Notes: generated by a model not told the origin, from the sequence alone. A stretch of 64,000 nt of DNA from Sphingobacterium athyrii (GCF_003071065.1 NZ_QCXX01000004.1:372614-436613); one strand, 5' to 3'; positions 9,701 to 17,872 are shown, numbered from the stretch's first letter. A program made the numbers and translations.

Positions 9701-9949
9701 TGTAATACTATATGGAGAACCTAAAGGCAATTGCTGAAAGGTATAGACACCGTTTTGGTTAGTCAGTGTCGTTTGTCTAAAACCGGTCGATTCATTTTTT
9801 ACGGATACCGATGTTCCTTTCACTGGTCCCTTGTCATCAGTGACACGACCAGTGATTGTAGCCTCGGTACCTTGGGCGTAGCTTCGATTTGGAATTTGAA
9901 CAAATGTAATAAGGGTTAAGAGCATTAACCAAATGATTTTTTTGTGCAT
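6776..9949 (-). CDS. Oar-like TonB-dependent receptor with N-terminal carboxypeptidase-regulatory domain
   Basis: A 1057-residue outer-membrane protein with a signal peptide (MHKKIIWLMLL...YAQ), a CarboxypepD_reg domain (about residues 30-115, ITGRVTDDKGPVKGTSV), a plug (about 120-240; VNGRNFSSLIDLSPVSSGTN, FTVDGMNSRSTVAGGNSGGA, REFKVVTNDYDVTFGRSGGGSI) and a large barrel ending LRYAF with a terminal Phe, the usual outer-membrane assembly signal. This architecture matches the Oar family, linked in Bacteroidota to peptide or protein uptake. There is no SusD partner. It converges on the sigma/anti-sigma pair. Ligand is unknown. Confidence 0.88.
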   Translation of the reverse strand: MHKKIIWLMLLTLITFVQIPNRSYAQGTEATITGRVTDDKGPVKGTSVSVKNESTGFRQTTLTNQNGVYTFQQLPLGSPYSITVVHIGYAEQKKTDYKLSYGDELNVDFTLSSAENKLDEVIVQGAAADLKNKIKTLGASTAITANDLKKMPVNGRNFSSLIDLSPVSSGTNLAGQRASSTNFTVDGMNSRSTVAGGNSGGAYSISMEAIREFKVVTNDYDVTFGRSGGGSITTVTKSGTNTLTGSAFTFARAGWLSSKYNLNGTPRKQKFSTYQYGFSLGGPIIKDKAHFFVTWDRQMDTRPLQIADIQTTEDIARYKVTQATLDEFTEIAVGKYGASADRLFGSFDKKKKTDAAFARIDWQLNEKNLLTIRNNFVYDLDNQQEGDNTGINAFESYTNRKYINNSLMASLRTSISSRLTNDLKIQHFYERSEAQHNVDGFDQSHSIPRAIVESIQSVDGTNKYNNSIQLGGQRFSPEWFNGNMLQLVNNVYYNTDKIKYTFGADIMYTNMDFRYGSEMNGRFYFTGLQNFNNLTPYRYARDVYMTDKENTLVNNLAIGIYGQMEAKIARGLDVVGGLRLDNTKYLKKATFNQTVYDELGLSTDNGINTFQIQPRVQFNWDINEEKKNIIRFGAGIFGSALNPYSMLNNMLFDGSRIAGVDITDPTLIPKPNFAGYRKDPDTAPGRELLDNPKIEKLVTINMNSKDVKVPTVYKANISINHFFSPSLRIGLSAYGTWGRNNYMYVDRNMVEDPYFRLTAESNRGVYVPASSINTTNGAANWTNSRKTKQVGRVLEMNSDGKNNSYTVVLDGTYRYYKDGQITMSYTWNDTKDNTSYNGNVANTATLSLMVKDDPRDLSTMAYSDNQFRHKVVFYGTMPSLWGVSFGLRFSGIAGSRYSLAVNGNVNGDFVNSNDLAFVYDPNSSSTPEYIKDGIQAILDDPKAEQSIKNYINGNLGRVAERNGGINGFYGVFDLHLAKNVKIYKKHGIEASVDIFNVANLLKRSWGVGHNLGKQNLYAIKSFDAANQQYIYNMSSGVGVSNLNGNPYQIQLGLRYAF

Positions 9950-10152
9950 GATAATTTCAAGTTTAGTTGATGATGCTTGTCACAAGTATGTTGCGAAATT
10001 ATCCTTGCAAGATTGCCAAATGATTAACTACCTATTATTAAATATTTAAGAAAAATGAACTTTGGTAATCCATTGACCGTAATTAATTAATCTATAAACA
10101 GCGGTTCGCTCGGATTCTTCCAAGCCGCTCGCTGCCGGTTCATGTGCCTTAG

Positions 10153-10428
10153 ACTGATGACGTCCTAAGCAAAATTGTATTTAGTATCAATCTTTCCTTC
10201 TTATTTGGACATGATAATGTTAACGATAGAAATCTAAGGGAAACATTTTTTGTTAACTAACTTTCAATCCAACATCAGGTAAACGATGTAGAGCAGAGAG
10301 ATTTTATTGTCGATGAAAAATACATCTTTGAGGTAGGAGGGAGAGACCAGTCCAATCAACAAATTCAAGGCATAGAAAATGCCTACATCGCAGCAGATGA
10401 CATTGGGTTTGGTCGTGATGCTAAGTAA
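10153..10428 (+). pseudogene. Decayed C-terminal remnant of an AAA/DUF4143-type ATPase
   Basis: One frame reads, with an in-frame TAA at 10258-10260, first a segment containing HDNVNDRNLRETFFVN and, after the stop, LSIQHQVN...RDFIVDEKYIFEVGG...QIQGIENAYIAADDIGFG. This matches the C-terminal end of the DUF4143-containing AAA ATPases abundant in Bacteroidota (typical pattern: NIGTLRETFFLNQL ... FEVGGKNK ... DDIE-G), from memory of the family. The stop replaces the Gln expected in FFxNQL, a CAA-to-TAA change. The ATPase domain and the usual final IPLWLFG are missing; another stop lies at 10150-10152. It is a dead fragment. Confidence 0.6.
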
Positions 10429-10467
10429 AAAAAATCAGAAGCGGCCTAGAGGTATGGCTAGACCGCT
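10427..10467 (-). terminator. Intrinsic terminator after the nitroreductase gene
   Basis: Read on the minus strand, AGCGG (463-467 side) plus CTAG pair with CTAG and CCGCT across an 8-base loop with one internal mismatch, followed by a run of T residues (the A run at 10427-10434 on the plus strand). Confidence 0.65.
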
Positions 10468-10489
10468 CTGTATTTCTATATATTGGGAT

Positions 10490-11053
10490 TTATTCTTCCC
10501 AACGAATTTTTTCTTCAATCGGTGTACGTATCGGCTCACGCGCCTCTGACTGGTGATGTCCCAAGTAAAATAGGCCGATACATTTTTGGTTCTCTTCCAG
10601 ATTAAGGAAACCTCCCAAATGATTAATTAAGCCCGGTGTTGCCCAGTATCCACCAATATTCAACGAATGTGCAGCGAGCCACATATTTTCTACAGCGGCA
10701 GCAGTACAAGCCAATTCTTCCCATTCGGGAACTTCACCCGTATAATTGACGATAAGCGCAATGGCAACATTCGATTGTGTTGCTTTTTTGCCCATGGTGA
10801 TCTCCGTTGCTTCCGTATATTTCTCCGCTGGTGTAACCGATTTATAGATGCGCGATAATTCAGTACCCAAGCGTTGAAGTCCTTCTTTGCGGAAGATGAC
10901 AAAACGCCAAGGTTGTGTCCGTTTATGTGTTGGAGCAGCATTAGCTGCTTCCAAAATGCTAAGGATATCCTCTTTGCTTACTTCCTCTTCAGTAAAAGAA
11001 GCCTGAAATACCGATCTTCTGTAGTGTATTGCTTTTAAAACGTCGTTTTTCAT
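10490..11053 (-). CDS. Nitroreductase family protein
   Basis: A 187-residue FMN-dependent oxidoreductase of the YdjA/nitroreductase fold. The N-terminal HYRRSVFQASF carries the RR-S motif that contacts FMN phosphate; AAPTHKRTQPWRFVIF is the typical substrate/FMN loop; AAVENMWLAAHSLNIGGYWAT is the second FMN-binding element. Such enzymes use NAD(P)H to reduce nitro- or quinone-like compounds; the natural substrate is not predictable. It lies 27 bases after pepT on the same strand, so the two are probably co-transcribed and end at the hairpin at 10427-10467. Confidence 0.85.
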   Translation of the reverse strand: MKNDVLKAIHYRRSVFQASFTEEEVSKEDILSILEAANAAPTHKRTQPWRFVIFRKEGLQRLGTELSRIYKSVTPAEKYTEATEITMGKKATQSNVAIALIVNYTGEVPEWEELACTAAAVENMWLAAHSLNIGGYWATPGLINHLGGFLNLEENQKCIGLFYLGHHQSEAREPIRTPIEEKIRWEE

Positions 11054-11080
11054 TAAAAATATGTTGATTTTAGAATGTAT

Positions 11081-12343
11081 TTATGCTTTTTCTTCCCATA
11101 AAGATACAACATGCAAAATTGTTTTGACCGCTTTTTCCATATCTTGTGCTGATACCCATTCCTGTTTCCCATGAAATGCATGTCCACCCGCAAAGATATT
11201 AGGACATGGAAGGCCCATAAACGAAAGCCGTGATCCATCGGTACCACCACGGATACTTCTTCTTTCTGCGACCATACCTGCTCTTGTAATAGCTTCCATG
11301 CCAATTTCCATAATTTCTGGATACTGATCAAGGACCTCTTTCATATTGCGGTATTGCTCTTTTACAACAAAGGTATAGCTGCAATTTGGATATTGACTGA
11401 CGATGGATTTTGCTATTGCTTCCAGTTCATCTTCATGTTTTTTCAGATTAGCTGTTGCATGATCACGGATGATAAATTGAATCTCTGCCTTCTCCACCGA
11501 TCCACTGATATTCACTGGGTGCACAAAACCGTCCTTTTTATTGGTGCTTTCTGGAGAAAGTCTGTCTTTCGGTAATGCATCGATGATGGCACTTGCGATT
11601 TTAATCGCACTTTGCATCTTTCCTTTTGCAAAACCAGGGTGCACGGAGACGCCATGGATCGTTAAAGTTGCTCCATCTGCCGAGAATGTCTCATCCTCGA
11701 TCGTGCCGGCTTTTTCGCCGTCCATGGTGTAGGCAAAGTCTGCCGCCAGACGTTTTAAATCTGCTTTATCAACCCCACGGCCGATTTCTTCGTCCGGTGT
11801 GAATAAAATCTTGATATCACCATGTTTAATCTCCGGGTGTTTCATCAACAGACGGGCAGCATCCATTATTTCAGCGATACCCGCTTTATCGTCTGCCCCC
11901 AATAATGTTGTTCCACTGGCGGTAATCACATCGTTTCCGATTTGATTGGCCAGGTCGGGATGTTCTGCATATTTGATTACAATGCTCGTATCGTCAGGAA
12001 GTACCAGATCTTGGCCTTGGTAATTGTGGTGTACCAAAGGTTTGACATCTTTGCCCGAGGAATCCGGAGAAGTGTCCATGTGAGAACAGAAACAGATCAC
12101 TGGAACTTTCTTGGCTGTATTGGAAGGTATAGTTGCATAGATGTAACCATTTTCATCCATAGCGGCATCCGAAATGCCCAATGATAAGAGTTCTTCTACC
12201 AATAATTTACCCAAATTTTTCTGTTTTTCCGTAGACGGACATGTCGGAGAATTGACATCTGACTGTGTATCAATCTGTACGTAGCGCTGAAATCTTTCCG
12301 AAACTGAAAAGTCACTTATGTTATTAATCTCAAATGTGCTCAT
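11081..12343 (-). CDS. pepT: Peptidase T (tripeptide aminopeptidase)
   Basis: A 420-residue M20 metallopeptidase that removes N-terminal residues from tripeptides. ATG 12343 (MSTFEINNISDF) is chosen; the frame runs further upstream but without family similarity. Di-zinc site residues are visible: H88 and D90 (CSHMDTSPD), D151 (LLGADDKAG), E185/E186 (PDEEIG), Asp in YTMDGE and the late His in GHAFHGKQEW. IRGGTDGSRLSFMGLPCPN is a PepT hallmark. The protein is cytoplasmic with no signal peptide. A nitroreductase gene follows at 27 bases. Confidence 0.95.
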   Translation of the reverse strand: MSTFEINNISDFSVSERFQRYVQIDTQSDVNSPTCPSTEKQKNLGKLLVEELLSLGISDAAMDENGYIYATIPSNTAKKVPVICFCSHMDTSPDSSGKDVKPLVHHNYQGQDLVLPDDTSIVIKYAEHPDLANQIGNDVITASGTTLLGADDKAGIAEIMDAARLLMKHPEIKHGDIKILFTPDEEIGRGVDKADLKRLAADFAYTMDGEKAGTIEDETFSADGATLTIHGVSVHPGFAKGKMQSAIKIASAIIDALPKDRLSPESTNKKDGFVHPVNISGSVEKAEIQFIIRDHATANLKKHEDELEAIAKSIVSQYPNCSYTFVVKEQYRNMKEVLDQYPEIMEIGMEAITRAGMVAERRSIRGGTDGSRLSFMGLPCPNIFAGGHAFHGKQEWVSAQDMEKAVKTILHVVSLWEEKA

Positions 12344-12402
12344 TTTTATCGCCCTAATATGATAAGGGTGACCAAATTTACAAATTCTAATGGGCTTCGA
12401 CC

Positions 12403-12445
12403 AAAAACAAACAAGACTTGTCAATAAACTGACAAGTCTTGTTTA
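12403..12445 (-). terminator. Intrinsic terminator after the DUF4197 gene
   Basis: Perfect 13-bp arms (ACAAGACTTGTCA 12411-12423 with 12430-12442) around a 6-base loop. On the minus strand it is followed by a T-rich run (plus-strand A run at 12403-12408). Confidence 0.85.
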
Positions 12446-12504
12446 CTAGAGGTAATATTTCGCTAACCTCCTGTATCTCTCTTGGGGCTAATTCTAGATT
12501 TAGC

Positions 12505-13332
12505 TTATTTTTTTTCGTCGGCGTAGCCAAATACTTTCTGCAAGATATTTGTATTTCTGCTTCCGCCGATATTGTTTCTAATTTTTGATTCTTGATCCGC
12601 TACCTTAATAAATAAACCATCTATGGCCTTTTGTGTGACATAAGCGGTGAGGTTTGTTTCTACCTTATTGCCTAGCGGCAAGTTATTATAGGCACTGGTC
12701 AGCTGTGTCCAATATTGGTCAACATTATTCACGCCCATTGCCGATTTAATGACAGGACTGAACTTGTTTGTCAATTCAGTTGATGTATTTGTTTTGAAAA
12801 ATGTCGTTGCGGCATCCTGCTTGCTACCCAATAGAATATTGGTTGCATCGGTGATGGTCATTTTAGATAATGCATTCACAAATACGGGGGCGGCTTCTTT
12901 TACGGCTCCTTCCGCAGCTCTGTTCATGCTCTGTATAAATTGATCACATAGTTTGCCCATACCCACAGCGCGAAGTGTTTTCTCTACTTTTTGAGCCTCC
13001 GCAGGCATTAAAATCTTAACTGCTGCATCACCTAAAAAGCCGTCTTTTTTTGCCAGAGACTCGATACTTAGGTTGAGACCGTTGCTTAAAGCCTGTTTAA
13101 TACCCAGTGATGCATCCTTACTTGATAAGGAAGCTAAAGTATTCGATTTATTTGAACTTGAAGTCGAAGACCCGCTAGTTGAAGAATTCGTTGTTTTTGT
13201 GCTATCGGTTTGACCTTGGCTTGCCTTGTTCAAGGCCTCATTAATCTTTTTAAAGATCTGCGCTTCGCTGTTGTTGGAGTACAAAAGCCCCGAAACAAAT
13301 AGGGTACAATATAGTAATGGAAATTTCATCAT
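12505..13332 (-). CDS. DUF4197 family secreted protein
   Basis: A ~275-residue exported protein. The start at 13332 (MMKFPLLYC...NNSEAQ) gives a signal peptide; an ATG six codons upstream is possible. After a Ser/Thr/Asn-rich linker (about residues 38-62) comes the DUF4197 domain: GIKQALSNGLNLSIESLAKKDG, ILMPAEAQKVEKTLRAVGMG, FIQSMNRAAEGAVKEAAPVF, ITDATNILLGSKQDAATTFFK and the ending LQKVFG. The family has no established function and is widespread in Proteobacteria and Bacteroidota, probably periplasmic and helical. It is transcribed alone, with terminators on both sides. Confidence 0.8.
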   Translation of the reverse strand: MMKFPLLYCTLFVSGLLYSNNSEAQIFKKINEALNKASQGQTDSTKTTNSSTSGSSTSSSNKSNTLASLSSKDASLGIKQALSNGLNLSIESLAKKDGFLGDAAVKILMPAEAQKVEKTLRAVGMGKLCDQFIQSMNRAAEGAVKEAAPVFVNALSKMTITDATNILLGSKQDAATTFFKTNTSTELTNKFSPVIKSAMGVNNVDQYWTQLTSAYNNLPLGNKVETNLTAYVTQKAIDGLFIKVADQESKIRNNIGGSRNTNILQKVFGYADEKK

Positions 13333-13505
13333 GATATGTTTTGCTGTCAAAATTAAGGATATCGACCGTTAATTTTTGTAAAAGTTTAAATTGTCGACTA
13401 TTATTTCCATGAGATTGTCCATATCCGTAGTAAATGCGCCACAATCTTAATGCTGCGAAAGCTGCGCATTGTCACGGCAGTCTTTGTTGAAAGGAAAGGG
13501 TCTAA

Positions 13506-13537
13506 AAATAAAACGCCCCCAAAAGGGGCGCTTTTTC
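13506..13537 (-). terminator. Intrinsic terminator after the secreted EEP gene
   Basis: CGCCCC (13514-13519) pairs with GGGGCG (13525-13530) around CAAAA; A-rich on the left and T-rich on the right, so it can work on both strands but serves the minus-strand gene. Confidence 0.8.
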
Positions 13538-13575
13538 TGCTATATAATAAAATTGCTTTTTTTATTTTATAGGAC

Positions 13576-14412
13576 CTATTTCCATGAAAGTGTTGTTACA
13601 ACAGGGAAGTGGTCAGAAGGGAATTTACTCATGTAAGTATCTGTCAGAATACCGTATTTTTTTACCTGGAAAGGCTTTGTGATAAAAATATGATCAATAC
13701 GGCCAGATGCCCTAAGACTTTTCCCCCAGCCGTTAAAGGAAGAGTTCGGCTCATATTTAAGTGGAGACAGTTCGTGTACATCGGTGACCACTTTACTATT
13801 GGCGAGCGTAAAATAGGCTTCGTCTTTTTCATCCACATTGAAATCACCGGTTAAGATCAAAGGAAGATCCTTTGCAAATTCTTTTGCTTTGGCCAAAATC
13901 AATTTCGCACTTTCCGTTCTCGCTGTACGTCCGATATGGTCAAAATGTGTGTTCATAAAAATAAAGCGCTTTTTATTGGCTTTATCTTCAAAAATCCCCC
14001 AGGTACAGATTCGAGGTAAGGCTGCATCCCAACCTTTATTCGGATGTTCGGTATCTGTCGCTGAAAGCCAGAACGTACCGCTTTTTATGGCTTTGAACCG
14101 ATTGGTATTGTAATAAATTGCAGAGTGTTCACCCTCCTGTGCGCCGTCATCACGCCCCACACCGACATAGTCGAATCCCGGAAGCAACGTTTTTAGATCC
14201 TGAACCTGATCATGAAAGGCTTCCTGAACACCGAATAAATCAAAACCATGATACTTGATCAAATTCGTCAGGGGCACCTTGCGGTCGGTCCACATATTAC
14301 CGCTATCTACGGTATTTCGTTGTCTGATGTTGTATGTGGCTGCAATAAAATCCTGTGCATAAGAAATATACGATAGGCATAATGCTGCAGCGAGTATAAA
14401 GATTTTTTTCAT
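13576..14412 (-). CDS. Secreted endonuclease/exonuclease/phosphatase (EEP) family hydrolase
   Basis: A 278-residue protein with a signal peptide (MKKIFILAAALCLSYISYAQ) and a complete EEP domain: ATYNIR (metal-site Asn), FGVQEAF (catalytic Glu), NTHFDH, ILTGDFNVD (Asp/Asn pair), RIDHIFI and PSDHFPV (catalytic Asp-His). The Mg-dependent fold cleaves phosphoester bonds; secreted Bacteroidota members act on nucleic acids, sphingomyelin-like lipids or sugar phosphates, and the substrate cannot be fixed from sequence. It is a single gene. Confidence 0.85.
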   Translation of the reverse strand: MKKIFILAAALCLSYISYAQDFIAATYNIRQRNTVDSGNMWTDRKVPLTNLIKYHGFDLFGVQEAFHDQVQDLKTLLPGFDYVGVGRDDGAQEGEHSAIYYNTNRFKAIKSGTFWLSATDTEHPNKGWDAALPRICTWGIFEDKANKKRFIFMNTHFDHIGRTARTESAKLILAKAKEFAKDLPLILTGDFNVDEKDEAYFTLANSKVVTDVHELSPLKYEPNSSFNGWGKSLRASGRIDHIFITKPFQVKKYGILTDTYMSKFPSDHFPVVTTLSWK

Positions 14413-14724
14413 CTATATTAATTATTTATAAGTGTTAATCTCATCGGCATTCATGAGCTCGCTTTGCTCGGTTATTCAATCCCTAGTGTGATCGAATCAA
14501 TCGTGATGTTTCATTGGAATAATTATTTTGCAATACCTGAGCTTATCGATGTATGGCTGCATGGTATTCCGATTTTGTCCGTTGTTTAATCCCGAAGTTC
14601 ATTTATATTTCCCATCTTGGATCTCGTATCAATAAAGCCATAGGCTAAACTTGTTTATATTCGACTTGCAGGAAATAAAACGATCTTCAGTTTGTAATGT
14701 TGCTGATGATCTCGGGGATAACCT
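14413..14724. other. Intergenic stretch without recognisable features
   Basis: The 312 bases between two minus-strand secreted hydrolase genes hold no protein-like reading frame, repeat or clear terminator that I can see. The side next to 14412 presumably carries the EEP gene promoter. Confidence 0.4.
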
Positions 14725-15492
14725 TTATTTTTTCAATACCTGAAGCAACAATTCGGGTTCATCCGTTGTGATAAAATCGATCTTTTTTCCAATTAGATTG
14801 CTCATTTCTTCTTCGGTATTGACGGTCCAGGCATTTACTTTCATACCTAATTGATGTGCGTCCTGTAACCAGCTCGCATTCTTTTTGAAGACCGAAAAAT
14901 GGTAGTCTAGGCCATTGATTCCTGCAGCATTCACATCAGCAGGTGATTTATCTCCATTTAGGTATTGGATATTTGCTTTTGGAGCGAGCTCATGAATCTT
15001 TTGACAAGCCTCGAAACTGAATGCGATATAATCTGTTATTTTCTCTGCTTTCAGATTTTTTACCATTTCAACAGACTTTGTTGCAGCCTCAAGCGTTCGT
15101 TCTACACCGAGTTTGTTGGTTTTTAACTCCAGGATCAGACGTAAACCCTTTAACTTTTTTCCTGCTTTGATATATTCTTCCAATGTTGGAATGGATTCCC
15201 CATTCGGATGTTTTTTGGCGAGGAGCTCCGCATACGTTGCTGTTGCGATGTCGATACCATAAAAATCATTGTCATGATTGACGACAAGGACGTTGTCTTT
15301 CGTAAGGTGGACATCAAACTCAGATCCAAAAAGTTTAAGTTCATGTGCGGCTTTTAAAGAGGCAATGGAATTTTGAGGAAGATGACTGTTTTTCCATACC
15401 CCACGATGTGCAATTGCTTTGGTCTGTGCAAATAATGTTGTCGATGAAATGACCATAGCCAACGTCAGACAGCTAAAAATGTGTTTTTTCAT
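14725..15492 (-). CDS. Secreted glycerophosphodiester phosphodiesterase
   Basis: A 255-residue protein with a signal peptide (MKKHIFSCLTLAMVISSTTLFAQ) and a GDPD TIM-barrel: HRGVWKN with the catalytic HRG, NSIASLKAAHELK, SEFDVHLTKD with the metal-binding E-x-D, VVNHDND with the second catalytic His, PTLEEYI, and a C-terminal VNAWTVNTEEEM / IDFITTDEPELL typical of the family end. It hydrolyses glycerophosphodiesters to glycerol-3-phosphate and an alcohol in the periplasm, aiding phosphate or lipid-headgroup scavenging. It follows the HD hydrolase on the same strand but across a hairpin, so it is probably a separate unit. Confidence 0.9.
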   Translation of the reverse strand: MKKHIFSCLTLAMVISSTTLFAQTKAIAHRGVWKNSHLPQNSIASLKAAHELKLFGSEFDVHLTKDNVLVVNHDNDFYGIDIATATYAELLAKKHPNGESIPTLEEYIKAGKKLKGLRLILELKTNKLGVERTLEAATKSVEMVKNLKAEKITDYIAFSFEACQKIHELAPKANIQYLNGDKSPADVNAAGINGLDYHFSVFKKNASWLQDAHQLGMKVNAWTVNTEEEMSNLIGKKIDFITTDEPELLLQVLKK

Positions 15493-15525
15493 ATGTGTTA
15501 GTTTGAATGCTGATTTTTACAGCAT

Positions 15526-15578
15526 AAAAAAGTGGTACTTTTTATCCTGATTCACAAGATCTAAAATACCACTTTTAT
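15526..15578 (-). terminator. Probable terminator after the HD hydrolase gene
   Basis: A 10-bp stem (15528-15537, AAAAGTGGTA, with 15567-15576) across a long ~29-base loop; on the minus strand the closing arm runs into TTTTTT. The long loop makes it weaker than the others. Confidence 0.5.
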
Positions 15579-15601
15579 ATTTAGTTATTGTTAACTGTAA
15601 T

Positions 15602-16249
15602 TTATTTTTTACCATTCCATTCTGCCATGAACTCATCCAGGAATTCGAGCATATATCGGTGGCGGTGTTCAGCAATTCTTTTTGCGGCCTGTGTATTCAT
15701 CTTATCTTTCAACAAGAGTAGTTTTTCGTAGAAGTGATTAACTGTCGGAGCTTCAGAATGTTTGTAAGCTTCCTTGTCTTTATATTCCTGTACGGGGATG
15801 TTGGGGTTGTACATTTCCCGGCCTTTATTTCCGCCAAAACTAAATGCACGTGCGATACCGATCGCTCCAATGGCGTCCAAACGGTCGGCATCCTGTACAA
15901 TTTCCATTTCTTTGGAATGGAAAGAGACCTCACCCAAACTTGCTTTGAAAGACATGTTAAAGATGATCTTTTTGACATGGTCGATAATTTCCGGAGAAAT
16001 TTCCAGACTTGCCAAAAACTCTCCGGCAACGCGAGGGCCAATTGTTTCGTCACCGTCATGGAATTTGCTGTCAGCGATGTCATGCAGGAGTGCGGCTAAT
16101 TCGCAGACCATGACATCAGCTTCTTCATCTTCTAAAATTAACTTCGTATTGTTCCATACGCGTTGAATATGCGACCAATCATGGCCTGCTTCCGCAAATT
16201 TCAAACGATCTTGCACAAATGCGACTGTGCGTTCAATAATGTTATTCAT
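15602..16249 (-). CDS. HD domain metal-dependent phosphohydrolase
   Basis: A 215-residue cytoplasmic protein of the YedJ-like HD family. Metal ligands are visible as H in GHDWSHIQRV, the HD pair in LLHDIADSKFHDGDE, and a late D in VQDADRLDAIGAIGIARAF. Family members hydrolyse nucleotides or similar phosphate esters; the exact substrate is unknown. Its ATG (16249) overlaps the end of the upstream methyltransferase gene by 8 bases, so the two are translationally coupled. No signal peptide. Confidence 0.87.
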   Translation of the reverse strand: MNNIIERTVAFVQDRLKFAEAGHDWSHIQRVWNNTKLILEDEEADVMVCELAALLHDIADSKFHDGDETIGPRVAGEFLASLEISPEIIDHVKKIIFNMSFKASLGEVSFHSKEMEIVQDADRLDAIGAIGIARAFSFGGNKGREMYNPNIPVQEYKDKEAYKHSEAPTVNHFYEKLLLLKDKMNTQAAKRIAEHRHRYMLEFLDEFMAEWNGKK

Positions 16250-17423
16250 ACAATACTTTTGTTTTTTCGCGAGTACCCTCGTATAATTCGTATTCTAATA
16301 ATCTACAATCTAATTTACCGTTATAAAATTCTATACGTCTGGACGCACGGAGACCAATTTTCTTTGCTAGATCCGGATTACCTGTAAATATATAGCCTCT
16401 ATAACCTTTGCACTCCTGTTTCATAAAATCACCCATGCGTTTATAAGTAATTTCCAACTTGGTATGCGTACCTAAACGTTCACCGTATTCTGGATTGAAT
16501 AAGATGACACCACCTTCTTTAGGAACGTGTGTTTCGGCAAAATCGCATACTTCAAATGAAATTAATTGTTCTACACCTGCCGTGCGGGCATTCATTTTGG
16601 AAACGTTGATCGCTTCTTCGGAGATATCCGAAGCAATAATTTGAGGAGCCGCTTTTTTATTGATCTGATCTTTTAACAAGCGACGTTCCTGAAAGAAAAC
16701 AGTTTCATCATAACCGATGAAATGCATGAACGAGTAATTCATGCGCAGGAGTCCCGGTTTTCTATTGGTAGCGATCAATGCCGCTTCAATGGCCAGTGTC
16801 CCGGATCCACACATCGGATTGACAAAAGCGGATACGCCATCCCATTTCGATGCAATAATTGTTGATGCCGCCAGGGCCTCCAGCATGGGAGCTTTTCCCG
16901 GAATCTTGCGGTAACCATGTTTGGCAAGTGTCTCGCCTGAGGTATCAAGGAAAATTTCAGCACGGTCATCCTTCCAATAGAGGTGAATGACAGCTTTGTT
17001 GTTTTCCGGACCAGAATTCGGGCGCATGCCTTTTTTATCTTTAATACGATCTACAATCGCATCCTTCACTTTCACATTTGCAAATAGAGGCGTACTGATT
17101 GTTTCATTGTCCACATTGGAGCTTACCGAGAAGTAGCCATCGAATTGGATCAGTTCTTCCCAGGCAATCGCGCTGAGCTCTTCGTAAAGCTCCGTAGGAT
17201 TGTTGGCCGAAAACTCCTTTAACGAATATAAAATCTGCGAAGCGGTACGCAAGTTCAGATTGAGCTTGATCGTATCATTTACACTGACTTTCAATTCGAC
17301 TCCAGTAGGAAATGCTCTGACGATGTCAAAACCTAACTCTTTAACTTCCTGTTGCAAATACGGCGATAAGCGTTTATTGCACGTAATGATAACTTTATTG
17401 GGGGTGTTGAAAACTTCCATCAT
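16242..17423 (-). CDS. THUMP-domain class I SAM-dependent rRNA methyltransferase (RlmL-type)
   Basis: A ~393-residue protein, start placed at ATG 17423 (a second ATG is at 17420). The N-terminal ~60-155 region is a THUMP RNA-binding domain after a ferredoxin-like segment; KHGYRKIPGKAPMLEALAAS leads into the Rossmann methylase with motif I VNPMCGSGTLAIEAALIA and motif IV FNPEYGERLG. This matches the RlmL half of E. coli RlmKL, which makes m2G2445 in 23S rRNA; the RlmK half is absent. A TAnnTTTG box (minus strand 17439-17432) sits only ~9 bases before the ATG, so the leader may be very short. An 8-base overlap couples it to the HD hydrolase. Confidence 0.85.
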   Translation of the reverse strand: MMEVFNTPNKVIITCNKRLSPYLQQEVKELGFDIVRAFPTGVELKVSVNDTIKLNLNLRTASQILYSLKEFSANNPTELYEELSAIAWEELIQFDGYFSVSSNVDNETISTPLFANVKVKDAIVDRIKDKKGMRPNSGPENNKAVIHLYWKDDRAEIFLDTSGETLAKHGYRKIPGKAPMLEALAASTIIASKWDGVSAFVNPMCGSGTLAIEAALIATNRKPGLLRMNYSFMHFIGYDETVFFQERRLLKDQINKKAAPQIIASDISEEAINVSKMNARTAGVEQLISFEVCDFAETHVPKEGGVILFNPEYGERLGTHTKLEITYKRMGDFMKQECKGYRGYIFTGNPDLAKKIGLRASRRIEFYNGKLDCRLLEYELYEGTREKTKVLYE

Positions 17424-17497
17424 ATTTTGTACAAAGTTAATTAAACTCTTCCTCAAAAATTGCTTAATTTTACGCTTTAATATTTATTTTTTTGATT

Positions 17498-17872
17498 ATG
17501 GAAATTAGAGGAAAAGTACACGAGATAGGAGCGACACAACAAGTGACAGAATCATTCAAAAAACGTGATATGATTGTAGCTTATGCTGAAAACCCACAAT
17601 TTGTTGAGTATATCCGTTTTGAATCAACACAAGACAGAACTTCAATTTTTGATAACCTGGCTATTGGCGAAGAGGTAGAGGTATCTTTTAATCTTCGTGG
17701 CCGTCCTTGGACAAATAAAGATGGCGTGACGACATATTTCAATTCACTGGTTGCATGGCGAGTAACAAAATTAGGAAATGCTGCACCGGCACCATCTTCT
17801 CCGGGTTACGCGGATATGCCCGCTCCTGTAGATTTGTCTGGCTCATCAGATGATGATGATTTACCGTTCTAG
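17498..17872 (+). CDS. DUF3127 protein with an SSB-like acidic C-terminal tail
   Basis: A 124-residue protein starting MEIRGKVHEIG. The ~95-residue N-terminal domain (FKKRDMIVAYAENP, FVEYIRFESTQDRTSIFDNL, VEVSFNLRGRPWTNKDG, FNSLVAWRV) is DUF3127, a Bacteroidota family with OB-fold-like strand content. A short Ala/Pro/Ser linker leads to the last residues SSDDDDLPF, closely matching the acidic tip of bacterial SSB (DDDIPF/DDDLPF) that recruits repair and replication proteins. It is divergent from the methyltransferase and followed by a hairpin terminator. A single-stranded nucleic-acid role is inference from fold and tail. Confidence 0.8.
   Translation: MEIRGKVHEIGATQQVTESFKKRDMIVAYAENPQFVEYIRFESTQDRTSIFDNLAIGEEVEVSFNLRGRPWTNKDGVTTYFNSLVAWRVTKLGNAAPAPSSPGYADMPAPVDLSGSSDDDDLPF

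Noticed and set aside
15709..16166. Open frames on both strands across the HD hydrolase gene
   Set aside because: They shadow a clear HD-family protein with all metal-binding residues; none shows family motifs or a signal of its own.
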